Under the pieces are notes generated by a model. That model saw only the letters and a program-made list of their open reading frames with translations, was not told where the DNA came from and searched no databases. Positions 42,356 to 50,583 of a DNA stretch of 64,000 nt are shown here, piece after piece (the stretch's first letter is position 1; each line of letters begins with the position of its first letter). This stretch comes from Mycolicibacterium aichiense. GTDB lineage: Bacteria > Actinomycetota > Actinomycetes > Mycobacteriales > Mycobacteriaceae. A program made the position numbers and the translations under genes. The stretch lies in NCBI RefSeq assembly GCF_010726245.1, contig NZ_AP022561.1, positions 1,674,001 through 1,738,000 of the forward strand, in the 5' to 3' direction.

Positions 42356-43837
42356 TCAGTGCAGCGGGCGCAGCACGATCGGCATGCCGTCCATCGGCAC
42401 GGGCATGCCCGCGTAGTCGTAGTGGGGCTGGTAGCCCGGATGCGGGAGCTCGAGCCGGTACTTGCGCAGCAACCGATGCATGACGGTCTTGATCTCCAGC
42501 TGCCCGAAGACCATCCCGATGCACTTGTGTGCGCCGCCGCCGAACGGCGCGAAGGCGTAGCGATGCCGCTTGTGCTCGTTACGCGGCTCCGCGAAGCGAT
42601 CCGGGTCGAACTTCTCCGGATCGGTCCACAGCTCCGGCAGGCGGTGGTTCAGTCCGGGCCAGACGTTGACGTTGGTGCCGGCCGGGATGAAGAAGCCGAG
42701 CAGCTCGGTGTCGCGCACCGCCTGGCGGACGTTGAACGGCAACGGCGTGACCATCCGCAGCGACTCGTTGATCACCAGGTCGAGGGTCTCCAGCTTCTCG
42801 AGCGCCTCGATGTCCAGCGGCCCGTCGCCGAGCCGGTCGGACTCGTCGCGGCAACGTTCCTGCCACTCCGGGTTCGCGGCCAGCTGGTTGGCCATCGTGG
42901 TGAGCGTCGACGTCGAGGTGTCGTGCGCGGCCATCATCAGGAAGATCATGTGGTTGACGATGTCGTCGTCGGTGAACTTGTTGCCTTCGTCGTCGGCGGT
43001 GTGGCACAACACCGTCAACATGTCGGTGCCCTCGGCGTTGCGGCGCTCCTTCAGCCGCTCGCTGAAGTAGTCCTCCAGCACCTTGCGGGCCTGCAGGCCG
43101 CGCCACCACTTGAACGGCGGAACGGAGGTACGGATGATCGCCCCGCCGGCGCGGGTGGTCGTAGTGAACGCCGCGTTCACCTTGGTGACCAGGTCGTGGT
43201 CGGATCCGGGCTCGTGCCCCATGAACACCACCGAGGCGATGTCCAGGGTGAGTTCCTTGACTGCAGGGTGGAACAGGAAGCGCGGGTCGTTGGCCACCCA
43301 GTCGTCGGCGATGACCTGCGAGGCGACCCGGTCGATGTGCTCGACGTAGCCGGACAGCCGGGTGCGGGTGAACGCCTCCTGCATGATGCGCCGGTGGTAC
43401 ATGTGCTCGTCGAAGTCGAGCATCATCAGGCCGCGGTTGAAGAACGGCCCGATGACCGGATGCCAGCCCTTCTGCGAGAAGTCCTTGTTCTTGTTGGAGA
43501 ACACCGCCTGAGTGGCGTCGGGTCCCAGCGCGGTCACCGCGGGCAGGGCCGGGGAGTAGGCGTAGTGGATCGGCCCGTACTTGCGGTAGACCTGCAGCAG
43601 GTATTCGGGGCCGCCGCGGAACGTCTCGACCATATGGCCGAGCAGGGGCAGGCCTGAATCGCCCATCACCGTCTTGAGGCCGCTGCCCGCGGGTGGCTGG
43701 GCCAGCTCGAACTGCGGCCAATCACGCTCACGGAGCCGCTTCTCAACCGCTCCCATGCCAGGGATCGTGTTCAGGGTTGGCGTGAACCGGCGACGTGCCT
43801 GATCCAGCAGGTAGTGGGGGGTACTGATGGTCGCCAT
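42356..43837 (-). CDS. cyp136: Cytochrome P450 CYP136
   Basis: A 493-residue P450, matching the length of M. tuberculosis CYP136 (492). The ATG at 43837 is preceded by GAGGAG at 5 bp. MMAAHDTSTSTLT is the oxygen-binding I-helix, INESLRM the E-x-x-R motif, and FAPFGGGAHKCIG the haem loop, with Cys near residue 439. It groups in style with CYP51-like enzymes. The divergent TetR and the SDR behind it reproduce the Rv3057c-Rv3059 order. The physiological substrate is not known. Confidence 0.92.
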   Translation of the reverse strand: MATISTPHYLLDQARRRFTPTLNTIPGMGAVEKRLRERDWPQFELAQPPAGSGLKTVMGDSGLPLLGHMVETFRGGPEYLLQVYRKYGPIHYAYSPALPAVTALGPDATQAVFSNKNKDFSQKGWHPVIGPFFNRGLMMLDFDEHMYHRRIMQEAFTRTRLSGYVEHIDRVASQVIADDWVANDPRFLFHPAVKELTLDIASVVFMGHEPGSDHDLVTKVNAAFTTTTRAGGAIIRTSVPPFKWWRGLQARKVLEDYFSERLKERRNAEGTDMLTVLCHTADDEGNKFTDDDIVNHMIFLMMAAHDTSTSTLTTMANQLAANPEWQERCRDESDRLGDGPLDIEALEKLETLDLVINESLRMVTPLPFNVRQAVRDTELLGFFIPAGTNVNVWPGLNHRLPELWTDPEKFDPDRFAEPRNEHKRHRYAFAPFGGGAHKCIGMVFGQLEIKTVMHRLLRKYRLELPHPGYQPHYDYAGMPVPMDGMPIVLRPLH

Positions 43838-43922
43838 CGACGCTCCTCGGGAAACAGAGAACAGGCATTCGTGCGGCCGGGTGTGGCCAGCACCACAGGT
43901 TTCCTCCATCCTGGCCAATTTT

Positions 43923-43938
43923 CTTGACGCATGTCAAG
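43923..43938. promoter_or_regulatory. Palindromic operator between cyp136 and its TetR
   Basis: CTTGAC-GCAT-GTCAAG has perfect 6-bp arms with a 4-bp spacer, midway between the cyp136 start (43837) and the TetR start (43975). Confidence 0.68.
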
Positions 43939-43974
43939 TTTCACTTCGCCCCCGGCGTGGTGCAAGGTGAACGG

Positions 43975-44613
43975 GTGACCGCTGCCCAAGACCCCATCGA
44001 GGCGCCGCGTCGCCGTGGCGACAAGCAGCGGCACGCCATCGTTCAGGCCGTTCGCGAGCTGCTCGAAGAGAAGCCGTTCGCCGAGCTCTCGGTCAGCACG
44101 ATCAGCGATCGGGCCGGGGTCGCGCGATCCGGCTTCTACTTCTACTTCGACTCCAAGTACGCGGTACTGGCCCACATCGTCGGCGAGGCCGCTCACGAGC
44201 TCGAGGAACTTACCCACTCGTTCGCCCCGCGCGGGCCCGGCGAGACGCCGACGGCGTTCGCCGAACGCATGGTGCGCAGCGCTGCGGTGGTCTACGCACA
44301 CAACGATCCGGTGATGTCGGCGTGCAACGCCGCCCGCCACACCGACGCCGAGATCCGCGAGATCCTGGACCGGTACAACGACACGGTGATCGATCAGATC
44401 GTGCCGATCGTCGAAGCCGAGATCCGCAACGGCACCGCCGACCCGATCAGCGACGACATCCACGGGCTCGTCCGGATTCTCACGGCGACGACGGCGATGA
44501 CGCTCTCCGTGGAGACGGCATTCGTCGGCCCGGACCGCGACCTCGACAAAGCGGTGCGCATCCTGGAGAAGCTGTGGCTGCACGCGTTGTGGGGCGGACG
44601 GGTCGGCGACTGA
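43975..44613 (+). CDS. TetR-family regulator (Rv3058c-like)
   Basis: A 212-residue TetR regulator. I start at the GTG at 43975, which has AAGGTG 5 bp upstream and lies outside the operator; an upstream in-frame ATG at 43924 lies within the palindrome. The helix-turn-helix is at about residues 35-65 (VSTISDRAGVARSGFYFYF). It is divergent from cyp136 and is followed after 3 bp by the SDR, so it probably controls both. Confidence 0.88.
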   Translation: MTAAQDPIEAPRRRGDKQRHAIVQAVRELLEEKPFAELSVSTISDRAGVARSGFYFYFDSKYAVLAHIVGEAAHELEELTHSFAPRGPGETPTAFAERMVRSAAVVYAHNDPVMSACNAARHTDAEIREILDRYNDTVIDQIVPIVEAEIRNGTADPISDDIHGLVRILTATTAMTLSVETAFVGPDRDLDKAVRILEKLWLHALWGGRVGD

Positions 44614-44616
44614 TCG

Positions 44617-45486
44617 ATGGCTGACGGGTTCGCGGGCAAGAGAGTCTTCATCACGGGCGCCGCCAGCGGTATCGGTCGCGCCACAGCTCTGCGGCTGGCT
44701 CGCGACGGCGCCGAGTTGTATCTGACCGACGTCAACGCGGCCGGACTGGAGCAGACCGTCGCCGACGCCCGCGCACTCGGCGCCGAGGTTCCCGAGCATC
44801 GCGCGCTGGACATCTCCGACTACGACGCGGTCGCCAAGTTCGCCGCCCACATCCACACCCGCAGACCGGCGATGGACATCGTGATGAACATCGCCGGCAT
44901 CTCGGCGTGGGGGACCGTCGACCAGCTCACCCATCACCACTGGCGGTCGATGATCGACGTCAACCTGATGGGCCCGATCCACGTCATCGAGACATTCCTG
45001 CCGCCGATGGTGGCTGCCGGCCGCGGTGGTCAACTGGTGAACGTGTCCTCCGCGGCAGGCCTGGTCGCGCTGCCGTGGCATGCCGCCTACAGCGCGAGTA
45101 AGTATGGCCTGCGCGGACTTTCGGAGGTGCTGCGCTTCGATCTGGCCCGCCACGATATCGGGGTCTCGCTCGTGGTGCCGGGCGCGGTCGACACCCCTTT
45201 GGTGCAGACGGTCCAGATCGCCGGGGTGGATCGCGACCATCCGAAGGTGCAGAAGTGGGTCAAGCGTTTCAGCGGGCACGCCGTATCGCCGGAGAGAGTG
45301 GCCGACAAGATCCTGACCGGTGTCACCAAGAACCGTTTCCTGATCTACACCTCGGTCGACATCCGGGCCTTCTACGCGTTCAAACGGCTGGCGTGGTGGC
45401 CGTACAGCGTCGCGATGCGGCGGGTCAACGTGTTCTTCACGCGCGTGTTGCGTCCGCGCAGCGCCACCTCCACCCCGCCGGGCTGA
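44617..45486 (+). CDS. Short-chain dehydrogenase/reductase (Rv3057c-like)
   Basis: A 289-residue SDR with TGAASGIGRAT as the cofactor motif, MNIAGIS in the N-N-A-G position, NVSSAAGLVALPWHAAYSASK with the Ser-Tyr-Lys triad, and a C-terminal extension rich in basic and aromatic residues (FKRLAWWPYSVAMRRVN) that may touch the membrane. It follows the TetR gene by 3 bp. CYP136, TetR and SDR together are a conserved mycobacterial trio, probably oxidising a lipid-like alcohol. Its stop lies 1 bp from the convergent phoA stop. Confidence 0.9.
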   Translation: MADGFAGKRVFITGAASGIGRATALRLARDGAELYLTDVNAAGLEQTVADARALGAEVPEHRALDISDYDAVAKFAAHIHTRRPAMDIVMNIAGISAWGTVDQLTHHHWRSMIDVNLMGPIHVIETFLPPMVAAGRGGQLVNVSSAAGLVALPWHAAYSASKYGLRGLSEVLRFDLARHDIGVSLVVPGAVDTPLVQTVQIAGVDRDHPKVQKWVKRFSGHAVSPERVADKILTGVTKNRFLIYTSVDIRAFYAFKRLAWWPYSVAMRRVNVFFTRVLRPRSATSTPPG

Positions 45487-45487
45487 G

Positions 45488-47014
45488 CTATTTGCCGTTG
45501 GGGTCGATTCCCAGTGCGTCGGTCATCGTGACGAACAGGTCGGTCTGATCCGTCAGCCCCGCGACATTGGCCGCGCGCGGACCGTAGGCGGCCAGTCGCA
45601 CCTGGGTGCCCGTGTGGGTTTCGTCCTCGACGCCGACATCGGCGGACGTTCCGTAGCTGACGATCATCGGGGCGTCGTCGGCTGTGGTCAGCACCCTGGT
45701 CAAGCCCGGATACATGACGTCGCGGACCCGCTCGATGGGCTGCTTGGAATCCTCGGCCAGACCTTGGAGGTCTTCTTCGGTGTATTCCTCGACGATCTGG
45801 CTGGTGTGAGCGTGGTCGGCGGTCAAGATGACGAGCGTGTTGCCGTCCTTGCGCGCGAAGTCGAGTGCCTTTTGGACCGCGGCGTCCAGGTCGACCGTCT
45901 CACCGATTTGGCCGCACGGGTCGGCGGCGTGATCACGCTTGTCGATCGACGCCCCTTCCACTTGCAAGAAGAAGCCCTTGTCCTTACCGGCCTGGTTCGT
46001 CGACAAGACGTCGATGGCCTTCTGCGTCATATCGGCAAGTTTCGGGATGTCCGCAGTGTGCTTGGGATTATCGGCGCACTTCGATGCGGGCTGCAGGTAG
46101 CCCTGCCGCACGGCAGGGTCGCCCGTCCAGCTCACCGGCATGTTGCCATCGGAGAACAGGCCGAGCACCGGCGCATCCTTGTCTGCCTTGGTGACGGCGG
46201 CCAATTCCGTTGCGGTGCGGACGATCTCGTAACCGCGCTCCTTTGCCTGGACCTCGAGCGTCTTGCCCTTGAAGTCGCCTCCGGTCGCGGTCTGGGTGAA
46301 TGTCGTGAAACCACCGCCGAGGGTGATGTCGGGCCGCGCCACCAGCATCTGCTCGGTCACCGATCCCGGGCCACCGCTTTCCAGCGTCTCGGTCTTACAG
46401 TCCTTCGCCGTCTCCTCGGGGCCGTAGCAGTCCCGTTCGCTGATGTGGGAGAAGAGCGCCGCAGGGGTGGCATCCTGGATGGCGGCGGTGCTGACGTCGC
46501 CGGTGGCGAAGCCCTGGGCCTTGGCCAACTCCAGGATGGTGGCGTGTTTGGCGCCCTTGATGTCGATGCCGAGCGCCCCGTTGTAGGTCTTGACGCCGGT
46601 GGACCAGCCCGTGGCGCTGGCCGCCGAGTCGGTGACGTAGTTGGGCTTGCCGTCTTTGCGTAACGCGTAGGTGGTGTACTGGCCCGTCAGTGGGAGTGCG
46701 TCGATACCGTCGAAAGCACCTGCGGCGCCCTTCGCATAATTGCGAGCGATGGTGATCTCCGAATCGCCCATGCCGTCGCCGATGAGCAGGATGATGTTCT
46801 TCGCCTTGGCGTCAGAAATGTTCGCGCTCAAAGCTTTCGACTGGTCACCGGACAATCTGCGGGCCCCGCCGGGGGCCGCGATGTCGCCGTGGGCGGCACG
46901 ACTGTCGGTCTCGCCGACCGAACTCTTCTGCTCGGTGCTGCTGCACGCCGCCAGCGGCAGGACCACCACGACGCCGACGATCGCTGCCACTTTCAGGTAC
47001 TTGTCGACCGTCAC
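45488..47014 (-). CDS. phoA: Alkaline phosphatase PhoA, lipoprotein form
   Basis: A 508-residue alkaline phosphatase strongly resembling the Escherichia coli enzyme. The GTG at 47014 is preceded by GAGGAG at 6 bp. The signal peptide ends in a lipobox, LAAC, with Cys24, so the enzyme is anchored on the outer membrane face. The nucleophile Ser is in [20 protein letters not shown] (about residue 130). Metal ligands occur in [25 protein letters not shown] and [11 protein letters not shown]. It releases phosphate from organic esters and is normally induced by phosphate starvation, though no PhoP box was identified. It separates SDR and dinB2, which are neighbours in M. tuberculosis. Confidence 0.95.
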   Translation of the reverse strand: MTVDKYLKVAAIVGVVVVLPLAACSSTEQKSSVGETDSRAAHGDIAAPGGARRLSGDQSKALSANISDAKAKNIILLIGDGMGDSEITIARNYAKGAAGAFDGIDALPLTGQYTTYALRKDGKPNYVTDSAASATGWSTGVKTYNGALGIDIKGAKHATILELAKAQGFATGDVSTAAIQDATPAALFSHISERDCYGPEETAKDCKTETLESGGPGSVTEQMLVARPDITLGGGFTTFTQTATGGDFKGKTLEVQAKERGYEIVRTATELAAVTKADKDAPVLGLFSDGNMPVSWTGDPAVRQGYLQPASKCADNPKHTADIPKLADMTQKAIDVLSTNQAGKDKGFFLQVEGASIDKRDHAADPCGQIGETVDLDAAVQKALDFARKDGNTLVILTADHAHTSQIVEEYTEEDLQGLAEDSKQPIERVRDVMYPGLTRVLTTADDAPMIVSYGTSADVGVEDETHTGTQVRLAAYGPRAANVAGLTDQTDLFVTMTDALGIDPNGK

Positions 47015-47109
47015 TCGATGCTCCTCGTTCGCTGTGCGTTGCCTGGGCATTCAACGGGGTTCGGGTGAACGCCGATTGACGGCAAAGCGAACGGCTCGCC
47101 GAGGTTTGG

Positions 47110-48156
47110 CTACGCGGGCGGGGCCAATTCCAGGCGCACCCCGAGCAGTCGTACCGGACGGTCGAGTTCGAAAAGGTCGAGAACTCGCAACGCCGCGGCC
47201 GTGATCACCTCGCCGGCAACGCTCGGCTCGTCGAGTTTGCGGATCTTGGTGCGGGTGTAGAACGTGTTGGTGCGCACCGTGACCGCCACCCGGGTGACGA
47301 TGCGCGACTGGGCGACGACGTCGGCGAGCGCGTGGCGCGCCAGATCGACGATGGCCGCGTCCATCTCGGCGCGTTCGGTCAGGTCCCGCGGGAATGTGAT
47401 GACGTGACTGCGAGACCGGGGAATCCACGGCTCGGCGCTGACTGTCGTGTCGCCGCCGCCCTTGGCCAGCAGGAGCAGCCACAGGCCGGTGCGGGGTCCG
47501 AAGGTCGCGGTGAGCAATTCGGCATCGGCCGACGCGAGCTCTCGCACGGTCGTAATGCCCACACTGGCAAGCTTTTTCGTGGTCTTCGGCCCCACACCCC
47601 AGAGCGCGTCCACCGGGCGCGCGCCCATCTGCTCCATCCAGTTGGCGTCGGTGAGGGTGTAGACGCCGTCCGGTTTGCCGAACCCGGTCGCGACTTTGGC
47701 CCGCTGCTTGTTGTCGCTGATGCCCACCGAACAGACCAACCCGGTCTCGGCGGCGATCACGGTGCGGATCCGCTCGGCCAGTTCCACCGGGTCGGCGACC
47801 CGGGCGCCGACGTAGGCCTCGTCCCAGCCCCACACCTCGACCGGATGGCCGAGATCGCGGAGCAGACCCATCACCTGATCGGAGGCCTCGTCGTAGGCAG
47901 GCGGGTCCGACGGCAGGAACGTCGCATCCGGACACTTGCGCGCGGCGCTACGCAGCGGCATCCCGGCGTGCACGCCGAAGCCGCGGGCCTCGTACGACGC
48001 GCATGTCACGACCTTGCGCGGCTCGGCGGGATCGCCACTGCCGCCGACGATCACCGGCAGGCCGACGAGTTCGGGGTGGCGGCGCAGTTCGACCGAGGCC
48101 AAGAACTGATCGAGGTCGACGTGCAGCACCCACGGCAGGAGTGGGGGGCTGCTCAC
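47110..48156 (-). CDS. dinB2: DNA polymerase IV, DinB2 type
   Basis: A 348-residue Y-family polymerase. The GTG at 48156 overlaps the TetR stop (GTGA). Catalytic acids are in HVDLDQFLASVE (first Asp) and VWGWDEAYVG (Asp-Glu). The steric-gate position, normally Phe or Tyr after D-x-D-x-F, is leucine (Leu19). M. smegmatis DinB2 also has leucine there and readily inserts ribonucleotides. The little-finger domain fills the C-terminal third, with no beta-clamp motif obvious at the C-terminus. Position matches Rv3056. Confidence 0.93.
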   Translation of the reverse strand: MSSPPLLPWVLHVDLDQFLASVELRRHPELVGLPVIVGGSGDPAEPRKVVTCASYEARGFGVHAGMPLRSAARKCPDATFLPSDPPAYDEASDQVMGLLRDLGHPVEVWGWDEAYVGARVADPVELAERIRTVIAAETGLVCSVGISDNKQRAKVATGFGKPDGVYTLTDANWMEQMGARPVDALWGVGPKTTKKLASVGITTVRELASADAELLTATFGPRTGLWLLLLAKGGGDTTVSAEPWIPRSRSHVITFPRDLTERAEMDAAIVDLARHALADVVAQSRIVTRVAVTVRTNTFYTRTKIRKLDEPSVAGEVITAAALRVLDLFELDRPVRLLGVRLELAPPA

Positions 48157-48761
48157 GTCCCGCACAACTTGCGCGCGACGCTGTCCCACGCATCGCCCAG
48201 GCTGTCCAGCGAGCGGCCGCGATCGTCGAGCTGATGAGTGACGTAGTCGGCATCCAGGAGGGCGATCAACGCATCGGCCTGGGCATCGAGATCGCCGGTG
48301 CTGCCCGCGGCCTGCAGCAGCACCCGGACGTGGGTGTGCATAACGGCGAACGGCGCGCTATAGCGGGAATCCGGATCGCGGTTGGCGTCGAGAAGCAGGT
48401 CGCGGTGGGTCTGCACGAAGCGCAGCCGCTCACGGCCGAAGGCCAGAAGTCGTTGCAGGGGAGGTGCATCGGGGCCCAGGGGCGGCGGGCCGAACAGGAA
48501 GGCCTGCTGGATGGCGCGCTCGTCCTCGTCGAGCAGGACCATCATCAGCCCGGCGCGGCTGCCGAAGCGCCGGAACAACGTGCCCTTGCCCACGCCCGCG
48601 GCAGCGGCGATATCGTCCATCGAGACCGCGTCAGCGCCTCGTTCGGCGATCAGGGTGCGGGCGGCGTCGAGCAGCAGTAGCCGGTTTCGGGCGGCGTCGC
48701 CTCGTTCGTGCGGCGCGGAAACCGGCAGCTCATTGGCCCCGTAGATCGCACTCACTCCCAC
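48153..48761 (-). CDS. TetR-family regulator cotranscribed with dinB2 (Rv3055-like)
   Basis: A 202-residue TetR regulator; helix-turn-helix at about residues 45-70 (MDDIAAAAGVGKGTLFRRF). It is first in an operon with dinB2, overlapping it by 4 bp, and divergent from the FMN reductase gene. A perfect 14-bp palindrome lies in the gap. I infer that it represses both directions, which would put dinB2 under control of a redox or small-molecule signal rather than LexA. No LexA box is visible here. Confidence 0.9.
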   Translation of the reverse strand: MGVSAIYGANELPVSAPHERGDAARNRLLLLDAARTLIAERGADAVSMDDIAAAAGVGKGTLFRRFGSRAGLMMVLLDEDERAIQQAFLFGPPPLGPDAPPLQRLLAFGRERLRFVQTHRDLLLDANRDPDSRYSAPFAVMHTHVRVLLQAAGSTGDLDAQADALIALLDADYVTHQLDDRGRSLDSLGDAWDSVARKLCGT

Positions 48762-48785
48762 ACTTTAGCTCAGCGGGAAATAAAA

Positions 48786-48799
48786 CGGACCATGGTCCG
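48786..48799. promoter_or_regulatory. Perfect 14-bp palindromic operator
   Basis: CGGACCATGGTCCG lies 24 bp upstream of the TetR start (48761) and 43 bp upstream of the FMN reductase start (48843). Confidence 0.72.
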
Positions 48800-48842
48800 G
48801 TTCTGCCGTGGGAGGATCGCGAACGACTGAAGGGATTGCGAC

Positions 48843-49385
48843 ATGGCGGATATCAATGTGCTGGCACTGGTAGGCAGCTTGCGGGCGGCCTCGGTCAATC
48901 GCCAGCTGGCGCAGCTCGCGGCGGAGTCGGCGCCCGACGGCGTCACCGTCACCGTGTACGACGGGCTCGGTGACCTGCCGCACTACAACGAGGACCTCGA
49001 CACCGAGGACGCACCAGCCCCGGTGGTGGCATTGCGTACCGCGGCAGCGCAGGCCGATGCGGCTCTGGTGGTGACTCCGGAATACAACGGGAGCATCCCC
49101 GGTGTGCTCAAAAACGCGATCGACTGGTTGTCGCGGCCCTACGGCAACGGCGCGCTGAAGGACAAGCCGCTGGCGGTCATCGGGTCGGCCCTCGGTCAGT
49201 ACGGCGGGGTCTGGGCGCACGACGAGACCCGCAAGTCGTTCGGTATAGCCGGCCCCCGGGTGGTGGAGTCGCTGAAGCTGTCGGTGCCGTCCACGACCTT
49301 CGACGGCAAGCATCCGCGGGAGAACTCCGAGGTGTCCGCCGCCGTGCGCGACGTGGTCGGCAAGCTCGCCGCCGAGGTGGGCTGA
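48843..49385 (+). CDS. NADPH-dependent FMN reductase (Rv3054c-like)
   Basis: A 180-residue flavodoxin-fold reductase. GSLRAASVNRQLA near the N-terminus is the phosphate-binding loop for FMN, and VVTPEYNGSIPGVLKNAIDWLSRP is the family signature. Related enzymes reduce quinones, azo dyes or chromate with NADPH. It is divergent from the TetR-dinB2 operon and shares the palindromic operator. An intrinsic terminator follows 20 bp after the stop. Confidence 0.92.
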   Translation: MADINVLALVGSLRAASVNRQLAQLAAESAPDGVTVTVYDGLGDLPHYNEDLDTEDAPAPVVALRTAAAQADAALVVTPEYNGSIPGVLKNAIDWLSRPYGNGALKDKPLAVIGSALGQYGGVWAHDETRKSFGIAGPRVVESLKLSVPSTTFDGKHPRENSEVSAAVRDVVGKLAAEVG

Positions 49386-49404
49386 GACTCCATCCCGCTC
49401 GCAG

Positions 49405-49437
49405 AAGGCCGCCGGTGCAGTGCGCCGGCGGCCTTTT
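49405..49437 (+). terminator. Intrinsic terminator after the FMN reductase
   Basis: AAGGCCGCCGG pairs perfectly with CCGGCGGCCTT (11 bp, 9-base loop), followed by further T residues at 49436-49437. It separates the FMN reductase from the nrd promoter region. Confidence 0.85.
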
Positions 49438-49517
49438 GCTATTCGGTTGCCCGTCAGGTCTGCGCCCGGCTGCCATGTCGGCCCCCGGTGGTACATCTAG
49501 GGCTAGCCGGTGCCGTG

Positions 49518-49544
49518 CGGCGTGTTGTGACATGCGACACGCCG
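49518..49544. repeat. Inverted repeat upstream of the nrd promoter
   Basis: CGGCGTGT (49518-49525) and ACACGCCG (49537-49544) are perfect 8-bp arms around an 11-bp spacer. It lies in the 395-bp gap before nrdH and could be a protein-binding site or a hairpin. Confidence 0.5.
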
Positions 49545-49594
49545 GGCGGGAAAGGGGTGAAGGGCTTACGACCAGGGAATTTCAAAATTGTTAT

Positions 49595-49642
49595 TCAGAA
49601 CATGTTGTATCTCTTCGTGCTGTCGGACACTAGGTGTAGTGT
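49595..49642. promoter_or_regulatory. Probable paired NrdR boxes of the nrdHIE promoter
   Basis: ACACTAGGTGTAGTGT (49627-49642) has perfect ACACTA/TAGTGT arms and fits the NrdR-box pattern. A weaker dyad centred on AACATGTT (49599-49606) is 32 bp upstream centre to centre, the three-turn spacing usual for NrdR pairs. The remaining 190 bp before nrdH is a long untranslated leader with no clear gene. Confidence 0.68.
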
Positions 49643-49832
49643 TCGACAGGCCGACAGACCAGAAAGTCACAGGTCCGCCGGAACGCCGGAACCGAAGCTG
49701 AGATGTCGGTCCGAGCGGCTCCGCCGGTCAGGAATTTCACGGTCCGACAGCTCGCTGAAAGTACCTGAGTGCCTGCGCACAGTCAGTTCGCCTGAGTACA
49801 TCTCTATGTTTCGCTGAGGAGCCATACCGCAG

Positions 49833-50072
49833 ATGACCATCACCGTCTACACCAAGCCCGCCTGCGTGCAGTGCAACATGACCTACAAGGCCCTGGACAA
49901 GTCGGGTCTGACCTACGACGTCGTCGACATCACCGAGGATGCGGAAGCCCGCGATTATGTGATGGCGATGGGCTACCTGCAGGCGCCGGTCGTCGTTGCC
50001 GGCGGCGATCACTGGTCAGGGTTCCGACCCGACCGGATCAAGGCCCTCACCGGTGCCGCACTGAGCGCGTAG
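49833..50072 (+). CDS. nrdH: Glutaredoxin-like NrdH redoxin
   Basis: A 79-residue NrdH redoxin with the active site C-V-Q-C (Cys11, Cys14), the NrdH-specific WSGFRPDRI segment near the C-terminus, and the cis-Pro in QAPVVV. It passes electrons from thioredoxin reductase to the class Ib ribonucleotide reductase encoded next. nrdI follows 28 bp downstream. Control is probably by NrdR at 49595-49642. Confidence 0.96.
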   Translation: MTITVYTKPACVQCNMTYKALDKSGLTYDVVDITEDAEARDYVMAMGYLQAPVVVAGGDHWSGFRPDRIKALTGAALSA

Positions 50073-50100
50073 CGGCCTGGGCGCCACGGAAAGAGATGTG

Positions 50101-50583
50101 ATGAATCCGGATGGCAGCCCCACCCTGGCGGGCGCGGAACGGTTGGTGTACTTCTCCAGTGTTTCGGAGAACACCCACCGCTTCGTCCAGAAGCTGGGTG
50201 AGCCGGCTATCCGGATTCCCCTTCACGACCGCATTGAGGTGCACCGGCCGTACGTCCTGCTGCTGCCGACGTACGGCAGGGGCCGGGGGGACAGCCCGCA
50301 CCTCGAGGCGAAGGGGTATGTCCCCAAGCAGGTCATCAAGTTCTTGAACAATCCGCACAATCGGTCCTTGATCCGCGGCGTGATCGGGGCAGGCAACACT
50401 CAATTCGGTGCCGAATACTGCTTCGCGGCCACGCTGGTCGCGCACAAGTGCAGGGTGCCGAATCTTTATCGCTTCGAAATGATGGGCACCGCAGAGGACG
50501 TCGAAGCCGTTCGTGCGGAGTTAACGAAATTCTGGAAGGACGAGGACACGTGCCACCTACAGTCACAGCTGCTGAGCCTGTAA
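50101..50583 (+). CDS. nrdI: Flavodoxin-like NrdI
   Basis: A 160-residue flavodoxin-like protein. It contains [18 protein letters not shown] (phosphate loop), PTYGRGRG and [14 protein letters not shown], all typical of NrdI. It helps form the dimanganese-tyrosyl radical of NrdF by supplying an oxidant. ATG at 50101 is preferred; GTG one codon earlier is possible. The 3' end overlaps nrdE by 34 bp. Confidence 0.95.
   Translation: MNPDGSPTLAGAERLVYFSSVSENTHRFVQKLGEPAIRIPLHDRIEVHRPYVLLLPTYGRGRGDSPHLEAKGYVPKQVIKFLNNPHNRSLIRGVIGAGNTQFGAEYCFAATLVAHKCRVPNLYRFEMMGTAEDVEAVRAELTKFWKDEDTCHLQSQLLSL

Noticed and set aside
49595..49610. Reading of the AACATGTT dyad as a KstR (cholesterol regulon) site
   Set aside because: It fits all but one fixed position, but no sterol gene is nearby and its 32-bp spacing to the better box favours NrdR. 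Kept only as an alternative.
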